Positions 20,749-31,922 of a stretch of 64,000 nt of DNA are shown here, one piece after another. A program made the position numbers and the translations under genes. This DNA comes from Cyanodermella asteris (lineage: Eukaryota; Ascomycota; Lecanoromycetes; Ostropales; Stictidaceae). Numbering within the stretch: position 1 is the stretch's first letter; the number at the start of each line of letters is the position of its first letter. Below the pieces are notes generated by a model. That model was not told the DNA's origin and did not search any database. It saw only the letters and a list, made by a program, of their open reading frames with translations. The stretch spans positions 124,001 to 188,000 of the forward strand of contig UYJD01000011.1 in assembly GCA_900618795.1 (NCBI GenBank), in the 5' to 3' direction.

Positions 20749-21318
20749 ATGTCTCGCATCTATCTCAAATACGAGTGTGGTCACCCCATTAAAGAATGGG
20801 ACCTTGACAAGAAAGATGAGAATCTTCTCATTTACGGTGAGTTCGGCGAGAAACGCGCTGTACGCAAAATCCGATGCGTCAATCAGGTGAACTATTTCGG
20901 TAAAAGGCAAAAGAACATGCCCGTCTATCGCGACACCTTATGCGATAGTGCTTTCAAGAAACCACTCACGTTTGCATATGACTGTCCGAAATGCATCGAC
21001 AGACGCTATTGGCGTGTGCTGCTTGAGTTTGAACGCTCTTGCTCGATGGAAAGTGGCATTGAAGACTGGAAACTGCCTAGTAAACTCTCCATTCCCGGCA
21101 TGACATATGCGGTTCGTCGAGCGCTTCAGGACCGTAGGGACAAGAAAGAGCAGCGCAAGGAAGAGATCGAGGCCCTACAGAACTGTCCGGGATGGTCTCG
21201 CGAGTTGCAGCGATGGACGGACATTGAGCCGTTGGATGAGGAAGAAGAGTATGCGAAGAACAAGCTCCAGAAGCTGCTTCACACAGCTTGGAAACTGGCC
21301 GTCTGTACGGGAGTCTAG
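20749..21318 (+). CDS. small Cys-containing protein of unknown function
   Basis: 189 residues from ATG 20749 (MSRIYLKYECGHPIKEW). The frame is open back to 20662, but the extra 29 residues look random. CGH near residue 10, a CVN in the middle and CPKC at about residue 83 give a possible Cys/His metal site, as in degenerate zinc ribbons common in Dothideomycete unknowns. The C-terminal third is charged helix (RRALQDRRDKKEQRKEEIEA). No signal peptide or membrane segment. I do not recognise a family. A soluble cytosolic or nuclear location is inferred. Confidence 0.6.
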   Translation: MSRIYLKYECGHPIKEWDLDKKDENLLIYGEFGEKRAVRKIRCVNQVNYFGKRQKNMPVYRDTLCDSAFKKPLTFAYDCPKCIDRRYWRVLLEFERSCSMESGIEDWKLPSKLSIPGMTYAVRRALQDRRDKKEQRKEEIEALQNCPGWSRELQRWTDIEPLDEEEEYAKNKLQKLLHTAWKLAVCTGV

Positions 21319-22024
21319 GCAGATCTGTATCGAGCCTTGGCTCTGTTCTTGTTTATCTCTAATGTATAAAGTATACACTTCAATCTAGTTCACGCTTTGC
21401 CAGAATTCGTCCAACTTTCCGATTTTATTCTGCACTTTGTATAGCAATGGATTCCGAAACTTGATGCTCGGACGAGAAAACAATTTCTCGACGTTGGTGA
21501 AGGTGCTTTCTGAACCGTCCAGTCATGCAGAAACCTAATTTGTGATAAGTATTGAAGTAAGATGTCCTTGATTTTGAATTCTATACTCATGCAAAGAGGA
21601 CAGCCATCCTCCGAATTTAGGAATTTACACCACATAATGAACCGTCGTTGAACGTTCCCCGCAAAAGATGGAAGAAGATCCAAATTTAGGCCACATCGAT
21701 ACGAGGCTTGGCAATTCCAGAGATCCACCGGCCGGGTCCAGCGGCCCCGGCTGAGTCGCCCCGGGCGCGATTTATCGCCTCCCTTTGTCCTCCCTCTCGA
21801 GATCTTTCAACGACTTCTCAACGGTCACACGTGGCGAACCAGCCCGACCTCATCTTTTCCTTTGCTTTATCGCTTCAGTCCCTCGTTCTGACATATCGGT
21901 TACCGTTCACCATCGTTAAACCCCAACTGTTTCCTCCGCCCGGCCCCGGAGGCTGCAATTCCTCGTGCAGCAACCCTAGCCTCATCTGACAATCGTTGGC
22001 TCGCACCACCGGTCTAATTCCAAG
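21319..22024. other. promoter region of the CRH gene
   Basis: Contains a GC-rich patch (21729-21770) and CT-rich tracts (21840-21910) before ATG 22025, the usual fungal promoter pattern. No gene seen. Confidence 0.5.
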
Positions 22025-23505
22025 ATGGTCTCATCACTAGCATCGTTATTCGCCGTTGTGCTATTACTAAGCGCGACAGTTTCCGCAGTTTCCACATGTT
22101 CGAGAGACTCCAAATGTCCCAAGGACTCGCCGTGCTGTTCTCGTAAGTACCGACGCACGTGTCCCATTGGTACCCCTGCAACAGGCCTGCGCTCGTGCGC
22201 GCTGCACGAAACATGCAGTATCACAACTTTGGGCCGTTGGGAACCAACAAGCTTCGAGTACAGTAAACTGACAGCTTCGCAGAATACGGTCAGTGCGGTG
22301 TCGGTGCATACTGTCTCGGTGGATGTGATCCCTTTTCCTCCTTTTCCCTCGATTCATGCATGCCGGCGCCAGTGTGCAGCTCGAAAGATTACAAACTCAG
22401 CAATACGGACGACATTGCGCCAAATACTGCATATTTGGGCGATCCTGGGAATGTCAGTTGGGTGTCTAGCGGGACACCGCAAAAGTACTCGGATTCAAAT
22501 GGGGACCAGGTCTTGCTTACAATGCCGAAGGACTCGGTGGGAACGTTGCTCGCGTCGACGGCATATATGTGGTATGGCAAGGTTTCGGCAAAGATGAAGA
22601 CGTCGCGAGGGAGGGGTGTGGTCACAGCTTTTATTCTGCTCGGCGACAGTAAGGACGAGATTGATTTCGAATTCGTTGGTGTCGATTTGAACACTGCGCA
22701 AACCAACTTCTACTTCCAAGGCATTCCGGTATACACCAACACCAAGAACTTAACTGTCGATGACTCCTTTGACAACTACCATACATACGAGATTGACTGG
22801 CAACCCGATCAGACTACCTGGAGCATCGATGGAAAGGTGCTTCGAACGCTGAAGAAGTCGGACACCTGGAACAGCACAGACAACATGTTTCACTATCCTC
22901 AATCACCAACCCGTATCCAGTTGTCCCTGTGGCCGGCCGGAAGTGACAAGAACGCCAAAGGCACTGTTGACTGGGCAGGCGGTCTGATCGACTGGGATGC
23001 GCAAGACATCAAAGACCATGGCTACTACTACGCCATGGTCCAAGACGTCAACGTCGAATGCTACGATCCTCCCCAGGGCGCCAACGTCACCGGCAAGAAG
23101 TCCTACATCTTCAACGGCTACGCCGGCACAAACGACACCGTCGCCCTGACAGACAAGAACACCATCATGAAGAGCTTCCTCGACTCAGGCCTGAATCCCG
23201 ATGCAAACGCCCCATCTAGCGGTGCATCCAGCCAGCCTACAAACGCAAACACCGTTCCCGGTGTCGACAGTGGCGGAGTCCGCCAGGGAGATGGAAACTC
23301 TGGCTCGACTGCAGGCAACTCGGGCTCTGGTACGAGCGGTGGTGACGCTGGCAGTGGATCTGGGAGTGGACCTGGGAGCATGCCGACGATAGCTGGGTTC
23401 TCGCAGGGCAAGATTAGTGCGGCTACTGCGCTTGCGGATGAGAAGGTTCTTAAGGGGAGCATGTTTGCGGTCTTGGTTGCCATTGGCAGCTTGATGGTTT
23501 TGTAA
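22025..23505 (+). CDS. CRH-family chitin-glucan transglycosylase (GH16 with CBM18), GPI-anchored
   Basis: Two exons, 22025-22142 and 22283-23505, 446 residues. The 140-nt intron (GTAAGT ... TTCGCAG) restores a chitin-binding Cys pattern: CSRDSKCPKDSPCCS, then QYGQCGVGAYCLGGCDP. The signal peptide is MVSSLASLFAVVLLLSATVSA. The GH16 core carries the catalytic DEIDFEFVG (residues about 164-172), matching the ExDxxE box with nucleophile and acid/base. The tail is Ser/Gly-rich and ends in a hydrophobic segment (MFAVLVAIGSLMVL), the signal for GPI anchoring. Known: Crh1, Utr2 and Crf proteins cross-link chitin to beta-glucan in the cell wall at sites of growth. All key residues are present, so it should be active. 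N-terminal CBM18 places it nearer Utr2 than Crh1. Confidence 0.92.
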
Positions 23506-24487
23506 GAAAGCGAAAAGTTGAGATTCTATTGCGATTTTGTGCGTGTTGGCGATGTTGCATTTGGTTACTATATAATGACTGCGTGGCATCAGTGATTGTC
23601 TGGATACTGGTAATGAGAAGAACGTTCAACAATCGGCGAGCCGTCTGCTTGCAATGCGATTCTGCGTGATGAGTCGACTTCTCCCTCAAGTTCTTTGCGT
23701 CGTCTCCTTCCAAGTTATCAAAGGCTTGTTCTCAGAGAAGTACAGCCGCCGGAGTTGGATTGGCCATTTCGTTGTTTCTGAGACGAAGGTAGCTTCAAGC
23801 AAGTGAAGGCCAAGACATACAAGGTCAACAGCTCTCAAAGGGGGAAAAAGCCAAGGCATTTTTTTTATTTTTACATAGCGATGAACGTTGGCGTCCGCTT
23901 TTGTGGCAGACTTGTGCATACAAGCGGTGACATGAAGTGACATGTTTCGTAGTCCGAGTTGTCAGACCATGACTTGACTGGGTTATTCTGTCTGACATCT
24001 CACAAACAAGCAGGGTGGGAGACAAACGAAGTGAATTTGGCACAGGACGTCGTAGTCATCTTAAGGATATGATCTGTATAGCTCTTAACTGTACCAGGCA
24101 TAGATGGAGAAGTTGACTTCGGTGTTGGCACAGTCTTGGTCTGGGCGTCTGACGCCATCTCTCATGCATCAGCAATCCGGTCCCTCGGCCGCGTCATGCG
24201 CTTGGTCGCATAACCTTTCGCCTATCAAGGGTCGTACTCCCTCGACCAGCACAGCCTCGCAGAAGAACAACGACCTCAAGCCTCCTATAACAGTCACCCC
24301 ACTCGAAAGCATCCGATATTGCCACCTCTAGCAGTGCCCCAAGTGGCAAACCATCTCACAGTAAGCTACACTGTGATCTATTTGATGACCCCTCGCCGAC
24401 GGTAACTTTGAGCAATTGATTTGTCTTACCCACCTCATCCTTTTCCCGAGCGATACCTCGCGGTCCTTGCAACTACCCAGAACAACC
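23506..24487. other. Intergenic, nothing recognised
   Basis: Includes T/A-rich runs at 23860-23880. Short frames only. A plus-strand stretch at 24104-24331 is Ser/Pro-rich but too short to call. Confidence 0.5.
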
Positions 24488-25387
24488 ATGGCAGACCTAC
24501 CACCCTCCTACGCCCAAGCTACGGGCAGCTCGACCAACTCCAGCGGTCCCCGCCCCGCAGCCGGCATCCCTGTCCAATCGCGACGAAGCATGGAAGACGA
24601 AGGTCGACCCCTACCAGCCGGCTGGATCAGACAGTACGACACCAAGAACGGGCACCACTTCTACGTCGACACGCGCGCAAATCCGCCGCGAAGCATCTGG
24701 CAGCATCCCTATGATGACCAGCAATACCTCGCCACGCTGCCTTCCGAAGAGCGAGAGCGTCTCGAAGAACTCACGAGACGCCCCAGTCGCGCTGATATGA
24801 TGTCGATGAGCAGCTCCGAGAGCTTGACGACTTCGAAACCGATGAAAGGACAAGAGGCGGGCGCAAGTGGCAAGCAAGCGGCTGCGGCTGGAGGGCACCA
24901 GGGCCAGACGCAATATGCTGGAGCGTCCGGGCAGCATGCGGGACCCAGCAGCCAGCCTGCACCAAAGGGCATCAAGAAATTCGGACGTGGTCTCAAAGAC
25001 AAGTTGACGGGTACAACACACGAGCAGCGCGAGCAAGAGCGCCGACAGCGTGAAATTGAAGAGCAGCAGGAGTATGAGATGCATGTGCGCATTCGACAAG
25101 CCATGGCGAAAGCATACGAGACCGGGCAACCACAACTCATTGGGAGAGATCGGGATGGTAAGGATGTGTACGTTGAGCCGCCTTCATATGGTGGCCCCAG
25201 CATGTACGGGAATGGGTATGGATATAACCCGTACAGACAGGGACCATATGCCAACCCGAACGCAATGTATATGAGGCCGTCATATGCCTATAGTAGGCCC
25301 TATGGTTCTGGATATGGTGGTGGATATGGCTTGCCTATTGCGGGTGGTTTATTGGGTGGTGCGCTCCTTGGAGGTCTTCTGTTCTGA
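24488..25387 (+). CDS. WW-domain protein with Gly/Tyr-rich hydrophobic tail
   Basis: 299 residues from ATG 24488 (MADLPPSYAQATG); an upstream in-frame ATG at 24416 is in poor context. The first residues hold PPSY, itself a WW-binding motif. A WW domain covers about 40-75: LPAGWIRQYDTKNGHHFYVD, then PPRSIWQHP, with W46 and the second aromatic site at W71. The middle is Gln/Gly/Ser-rich and disordered, followed by a charged helix (HEQREQERRQREIEEQQEYE). The end is Tyr/Gly/Pro-rich and finishes with a glycine-rich hydrophobic stretch (GGLLGGALLGGLLF). Known: WW domains bind Pro-rich ligands. The tail may associate with membranes or self-assemble (inference). Precise function unknown. Confidence 0.8.
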   Translation: MADLPPSYAQATGSSTNSSGPRPAAGIPVQSRRSMEDEGRPLPAGWIRQYDTKNGHHFYVDTRANPPRSIWQHPYDDQQYLATLPSEERERLEELTRRPSRADMMSMSSSESLTTSKPMKGQEAGASGKQAAAAGGHQGQTQYAGASGQHAGPSSQPAPKGIKKFGRGLKDKLTGTTHEQREQERRQREIEEQQEYEMHVRIRQAMAKAYETGQPQLIGRDRDGKDVYVEPPSYGGPSMYGNGYGYNPYRQGPYANPNAMYMRPSYAYSRPYGSGYGGGYGLPIAGGLLGGALLGGLLF

Positions 25388-27395
25388 GGATGCTGCTAAG
25401 TTGCTTTGGCCACACTGCGCGTGCTACAGTCTGCGGTCTAAGAGATGTTTCTCTTCTCCTGTGTATGAGATGCTCACGTTCATGATGTATACAATATCTT
25501 CTGAACCCCTCAAGCTCACGACGGCCTGTAGATAGTGAAAGGGCGGTGCGTTTTGGCCTCGGCCTACTGCTCGGTTAGAGCTGACTCTGCTAGTACCCAA
25601 CTAGGAATATAGTAGAACAATTGCCGATGTGCACCACATATCGAAGTCAAACGAGGTCCTGATTCATCTCGCTCTGAACAAGGCCGGCTGCTAAGTGTCC
25701 CTTTAGTAAGGGTCTGAGGTGACGCTGGGGAAGCACTTAGTGGTCCGAATAGATTCTCAGACAAGTAGTCATATATGGCCTTATAAGGATAGTCAGCTCC
25801 ACAGTTCCACGCTTGGCTATTCAACCCACTTAGCTACGAATCTGCTGTGCTCAATTGACCAAGTGAGCATATCACGTGATTCCACGCAATTATTGTTCAG
25901 GGAGGACGACATGGACACCCTTTAACAGCATGCTTATAAAATCATGGCGCTGTGAGCACTCTCGCAGTTCATCCACATCCACCCGAGCAAAGATCGCAGT
26001 GAATTCAGAAGGTCGATTTCCCGTTCTCATGGCAGTCATGGGACGGGGAGGGGTTCTCCCCTGTTCACCGTTTTCTCCCTGTTTGAGCATTGCTTCCTCG
26101 TCATGATGATGGAGTCTGGCTTTATCATGTGGAATTCTTGCTGAATGCAATGCCCATCCCCGAAAATGCGCAGCTTGGGATAAACCTGGCACGAACATCG
26201 GGTTTTCCGATCGATAAGTGCTCATATTTGTCCGCGGGGCAGCATCGATCGCAGGGTTACATCATGTGCTCCCGAGCTCTGCTCTCCCTGGTGACCCTCG
26301 TATGACAAGTTGAGAAGTTGCTACCACAGGTACTGGTGAGTAATCCAGTGGCTCGTACATGAAAAAGTTCCGCTCGTTGTTGCCGAATCGCTTCAGCGGT
26401 CAGCTCGACTGAGTCTAGGCGCGACATCTTTGCCAACAGCATTGTATGCCTCACCGCAAGCGCTCAAGAGACAGGACAGCCGAACAAGCTCGGATCGTAG
26501 CGGGCAGCAGAATCGACCTGCTCTGGTGAAGTCGTTGAAGTAGTAATTTACTTTTACAGCTGACATCGCCTACGACCAGACCATCGGACGGCTGCTACGA
26601 AAGGCATCTGGCTCAGGAACTGTCACTGCCTCGGAGCGTTTATGATCTAAGAAAATCGCCCAACGATGACAGTATTTTGAGTTGACATGACTTGCTGCCG
26701 CGGTCGCCTGAAGAAGGATCATAGGTGCGAACTGCGGAAATGTACTGTCGATCATTGGCGAGGCCGTTGACCGCCTTGAAAGAAGGATCGGCCTTCGACG
26801 ATGGTGTGAGGAACAGGTGCATTTGTCTTGCATGCTACCGTGCTCGCCCTGGTCTAGCGTCGTTTCAAAGAAGACCTAAGGTCAGAATACACTTCCTGCA
26901 CGCTGATGCTGCTTAGACCGTCTGCCCCGCAGCTATCAGAACGACCGAAATTCGCTACCGTTCCGATACGGCTCCTCGACGCACAGTCCATCATTGCCTA
27001 TTTTATCCTCCGACGGTCTGTGACCACGCATGGGTTATGGAGTCCACATAAGAGCCATGTGTCAGCGGGATCGCTAATGCATTGAGACCAGACTGAATTT
27101 TGACTATCTGTTCCTGACCAGCGTTCAACGGCGACTGCTCCAGACGGATCCGTCTATTATTCGCCAAACCATATCTTCTCTCAGTCCAAACTTGCGAAGT
27201 TGACCCGTGCCCAATCGGCGCTACATCGACAGAGCTTCTGCACTTTGCTTTCAGACTGTCTGCCCACTCCTCTCTCCAGCCAAGTGAACCTCGCACTCGC
27301 GCTGAGACCTCCACTCTCTCTCCGGCTTCGTCACTTGCATCGTCTCGAAGGCAGATTGTCGCGCTTCCTTCGACTTCCCATCTCCACTTCTCACC
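25388..27395. other. 2-kb region without a confident gene
   Basis: Several overlapping short frames on both strands, none with domain-like composition. The last 200 bases are CT-rich and serve as promoter of the methyltransferase-like gene. Nothing else supported. Confidence 0.5.
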
Positions 27396-28644
27396 ATGGA
27401 ACCCGTCTTGGGCGACAATGAGAGCACCGGGAGCGGCCATCGTATACCTCACACCCAATCGACCTTTGGTCGAGACTTTACTTCGTCCGTTCAGTATGTT
27501 TGACCCAATCGAGCCGTCTGCGATCCCTGCAGATGCGGCCCGTACCTAGACCGTTGCGGCTGAAACAAGTTGCTGTGGCACAGTCTTTACCTAACTCATT
27601 GGATGTGGATACGAACTCTGGGGTATGATCTGCATCCTAGCATTCCCAAGATCGGGGAGCTTGCTATAGCTTGTATCAATGACAGCACTGCGTATGATTT
27701 GTCCCCACCCGTTATGTGTCGTCATGTTCACTTATACGTGTCAGCATATGGTCTATCGATGTCGGCCGCAAATATCCGAACATGCGAGTTGACAGCTTCG
27801 ACATATCCGGCGAGCAATTCCCGCCCGCCAACTGGGTACCCAAGAATGTGAATCTCTCGGTGCTCGACTTTACCAAACCTATTCCCATGGAATTACGAGG
27901 GCAGTATGACGTCGTGCGGTGTCCCTGGATATCACTCCAGGCACGGAAAGGCGACTTTATGAAAATTGTCGACAATATGATTTCGTTCTTGAGTCTGTCT
28001 GATCCAAGCTGCCACCCATGATCCGTTCCTGACTGACCTGTCGCAGAACCTGGCGGATATTTCCAATGGGAGGAAGCCGACATTGCAAGCGTCCATGCCA
28101 TATCGTCGAGGTCGGACGTATCTGTCGCTGAGATGAACGCGATGAGTGACAAGATGAAAGGAGGCTTACAGCAGTTCACAGGAAGCGATTTCAAGTGAGC
28201 AAAACCCCCTTGCCCCACACACAGTCGCTCTATGGCGTATGGCACTTTCAACATCTCAACTGCTGCCCTCTCGCGTTCTCCTTGCTCGAAGCTCGGCCCC
28301 AAAGACCCCCATTTCACTAACCTTTTTTCTTTCTGCCAAACAGGTGGATCGCCCATCTCGACCAACATGCCCAATCGCGCCGCATGAAGGTAATAACCAA
28401 CGAACGCTTCCACATCCCCGACGATATCGCACTGCCATGGACACTACAGCACCTCATGGCCGCTATGGGTATGGCTCAGAACTTGGAGGAGGATTCCACA
28501 ATGGCCGCCGAATGGTTTGAGACCTACGATCGCGCCGCCATTGCTGTCATGCAAGGCGTCAGCGCGCGCATGGACATTGTCTGCTGCTTATCGCAGGCAC
28601 CGATACCGAGGACCAGTCAGTCGGAGGCACTGAAGTCGAGATGA
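27396..28644 (+). CDS. UMTA/LaeA-like methyltransferase with a degenerate SAM motif I
   Basis: Five exons: 27396-27493, 27584-27691, 27745-27992, 28047-28194, 28344-28644, with introns of 90, 53, 54 and 149 nt. They sum to 903 nt and 300 residues with all phases consistent. Family landmarks: LYLTHWMW and GYDLHPSIPK before motif I; IWSIDVGRKYP; MRVDSFDISGEQFPP; NVNLSVLDFTKPIP; YDVVRC; and LKPGGYFQWEE across intron 3. Known: relatives are small-molecule methyltransferases (UMTA, TAM domain) and the LaeA regulator. Odd: where family members have D-V-G-T-G-T-G before IW, this gene reads C-I-N-D-S-T-A, same length but without the glycine loop that holds SAM. Part of this stretch depends on the intron 2 boundaries. 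The protein may be catalytically dead or have a new role. No biosynthetic cluster is visible nearby. Confidence 0.72.
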
Positions 28645-29795
28645 TGTGGGTATGGTATAGGTGGATAGTTTATTTGATGGTTCGTAAATCGCTTTGCACG
28701 GTTTGATTCTGACATGAGAAACCCGCCTGCATTGAAAAATCAAAGCAGATCATAGTGCCTTCGGACCAAGCATATGTGCTGTGCTGATGGTATTTGTTAA
28801 GCTTCTGGAGGATTAACGCACAGCATCGGAGTATAACGCCCAGCTGCAAAGCGCAGCAGAAGCAGGTCGAATCGAAGCAGCTGTCCGGTCACCTCACTCA
28901 GTGATTACGATCAGAAGTCCAAAAACCACTCAATTAGTCTCTGGATTCCCAACGGTGTACACGTTTCATGACTTGCATGACGAGCTCGCAGAGATCTGTC
29001 GCTCATGATCCTGGCCAACCCTCCCTCCGCCACAAGCCATGAGGGTTTTTTGGGAACTTGCTGCAGAAAGTTACAGCGCTCTTACGACAGTCGAGCCAGA
29101 ACATGACACCACTCCCATACCGGGGTTAGATGATTGTATGCCCAATGTTGAGACAAAAACATCCAGGCACATGCAATCATGGCCATCAACTCCCGCTCCA
29201 CGACACCCCGCCGCGGTTGCTTGACTCATGCAAAAAGACGGTCTACAAACGAGATTGAATTAACTCCACGCATTTTGATTGTGGATAACAATCAGACAAC
29301 TGGTCCCAAAGCGGCAGCCATACCAAACAATTGGCCTCAAACAACAGGTACCATCTGGGCTCAGTTGCTGCAGACCCCCTGCCCGATACTGGCCGAGCCT
29401 AATCAACCTGACTTCAGATTTTGTTTCGGAGACGGTCGACCGTCTTCACTCAACCATACGACGCAACAAAAACGCTTTTTCGCGTAGGATGCCTGTGAAT
29501 GATTCTCTTGCTTTGTCCGATTGCCACAAGAACAACCTTTCGACTCACTGACTAGGGTCGCCCATTATGCGATAGCCCGGTGAAGACGCTTTCAGGGTGA
29601 ATACCTCCGGCAGTACTAATTTGCACGCTGTCAGATTCGGCTTCGTATCAACACAGCTTGTAAACCATAAGCAGTCCCACTAATTTCCCGCTGCTTGCAT
29701 CTGCAGTTCAAACTACAACTACATCCACGTTTGACCAGAGAGCTGCTGCCATCACGATTTTCAAACGCCTGCAATCGGCTCACGAGATTCTTACC
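28645..29795. other. Intergenic, nothing recognised
   Basis: 3' flank of the methyltransferase-like gene and promoter of the BTB gene. A plus-strand open stretch at 29179-29487 has no domain features. Nothing supported. Confidence 0.5.
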
Positions 29796-31379
29796 ATGTC
29801 TGACTATGACAGTGATAACGAAAGCATCCTCTCCGATCCCTTTTTCACCCCCAACTACGAATCCTACTCAACAGTCCCCGATCCTCAATCAACACTAGGT
29901 GCAAGAGCAGGAGCCTACGCTCTAGCAGAGCCACCGTACACAACCTCTTCCCCGCTCATCGAAATCTTCTCCCAGATGTCTGTCCAAGGCTCACTATTCG
30001 GCGGACCCAGCACACCCGCCTTCACAACGCCAAAGCCGGAACCAGACGCCACCGCCACGCAGCAACCCGAAATCGTGCCCCGGATTCGACCCGACTTGGA
30101 GCCTCAGCAACAACCCCCCTCCACACCCACAGACCCTCCCATAACCATCCAAGTCGGCGAAAGGCGGTTCACAACCCACCAAGACACCCTAACCAGCGCC
30201 AGCTCCTTCCTCGCCAACCTGCTCAAACGCGAATGGACCGACAACTGCCGGCTGGCCACGGACCCCCAAACCATCTTCATCGACGGCGACGGCGACACCT
30301 TCGCCGAAATCCTGTATTACCTCCGCACCGGACGCTTTCCGCTCTTCTGGTCCGCCGTCACCGGCTTCGACGACGTCCGGTACCAAGATCTGCTCGAAGA
30401 GGCGAATTACTTCATGATCACCCGGCTGGTCAACTTCATCTCGTCAAGACAGTACGAGAAATGCGTGAGGATCGAGTATCGTAGCATGGAAGTCGGGAAG
30501 AGCGAACTCCCAGGTCGCGGAGCGGTGCTGGAGCCCGAGGACGGTTCGGGGATGGTGACGGTCTACCCACGCTACAGCAAACGGGACGTCTTCCAGTGTC
30601 CGTTCGGGGTCAGGGCTCACGAAGACGAGCAGCGAACCTGCATGGCGCAGTGCGGCACGAAGCCGACCCCGACGGTGAGGGGCCCGAGGGGCGACAAACA
30701 CGTCGTGCGTACCACGATGCCGTTTGGCAACGTCGCCGGTTCTTTCACGCGACCTACGGGCTACGACTCGCCGGTCATACCAGATGCGCACCGCGGCCGC
30801 AGGCGAAGGGGTGGCAGGCGGCCTCCGCTGCCGGGGAAAAAGCAACAGCAGACCGCAAGCGACTTTTCCGGCTTTCCACCGCCGTCCACTCACCGGCCCG
30901 ACGAAGCTGAACTCGGCGAATTTAGATCTGGTCCGCTGAAGAAGAAGGTGCAGGAGCTTGCCGGGATCATGATCTTGCAAAAGGAGATCAGGATCGACAG
31001 TGGTCTGCTCGTGGGTGGGGCCAGCACACTCGGTGAGTTATCCGATAGATTGCATTTTCATCACCGTGTACGCCGCCGCCTTCAAATGGCGCATGTACAA
31101 TTTGCAGAGCCCTGGGTTGCAATCGGTCCTGTCTTGTTGTATGTGGGGTTTTGCAGAGACACGAAATGCGATGAAACTTACTATCCGTGACGGGGGAGAG
31201 ACAGAGACAGAGACAGTGCGGTTCTGTATACTCCGTTCGCATCAGCTGACACGTTTGACTCTAAAGATCCCGAGACAAGGGAGACCGGATACTACTCGAA
31301 CATGAGCGAGGCGTCCGACGACCATGGTCCGGTTGGCGTCAATCTGAACCTGGAAGCCGACATTCTTGGACAGACGTGA
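29796..31379 (+). CDS. KCTD-like BTB/T1 domain protein
   Basis: Preferred model: exons 29796-31032 and 31246-31379, 456 residues. The GTGAGT donor at 31033 and the CATCAG acceptor at 31245 keep phase and lead into a well-composed acidic tail (DTFDSKDPETRETGYYSNM, then GVNLNLEADILGQT). Without splicing the frame would end at 31190 in random-looking sequence. The N-terminal 110 residues are acidic and Pro/Gln-rich. Residues about 116-215 form a T1-type BTB: ITIQVGERRFTTHQDTL, FIDGDGDTFAEILYYLRTG, then YQDLLEEANYFMITRLV. The C-terminal region has a basic Arg/Gly patch (HRGRRRRGGRRPP). Known: KCTD-like proteins oligomerise through this domain and often feed cullin-3 ligases or transcription factors. 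The partner is unknown. The second exon was found by reading splice sites, so it needs RNA support. Confidence 0.72.
31193..31217 (+). repeat. GAGACA microsatellite
   Basis: Three to four copies of GAGACA (within gagagacagagacagagaca). It lies inside the predicted intron of the BTB gene. Confidence 0.7.
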
Positions 31380-31922
31380 TTGAGACGGCATGATGCTCTT
31401 GTTGAGCGTGGCTCAGACGGACGTTGAAGAGAGAGGGAAGGGCTGAGAATTGTGACTCGGTCAGGAGCGGCCGGGATCGGCTTCTCTCACTCACACACAA
31501 GTCTGAGGCGATGTGGTGGATGACAGACAGAGGGCTATGGCCTTGAATCAGTGTTGTGCCCGGTACTATGCTTGTCAGGTAGAAATCGGGTTTGTCGATG
31601 CTGCGAGCTAAGTATGACAGCGCAGTCACTCACCTTGCCTTACAATTCCACTCATTCTAAATCTCGCGAGTATTGGTGTGAATGTAAAATAGTATCGGCG
31701 AAAATATTACTTGCAGTCGATGGAAGTCAGGTTTTGGTAACACTTTGGTCATTGTCGTACTATAGGACAAGTCTCTATCTATGCACCGATAATGGTAGGT
31801 TTCCAGCTCACACCCGAACTCATCCCATCATACCACGTGCACACGCTTTTCCTTGGGTATCATCACAAATATCTTCACATTAAGTCTTCACAGGCCGTAC
31901 TTCAGACAAATCACAGACCCAT
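31380..31922. other. convergent 3' region, BTB gene / PTR2
   Basis: Both neighbouring genes end here, so terminators and poly(A) sites are expected. No gene seen. Confidence 0.5.
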
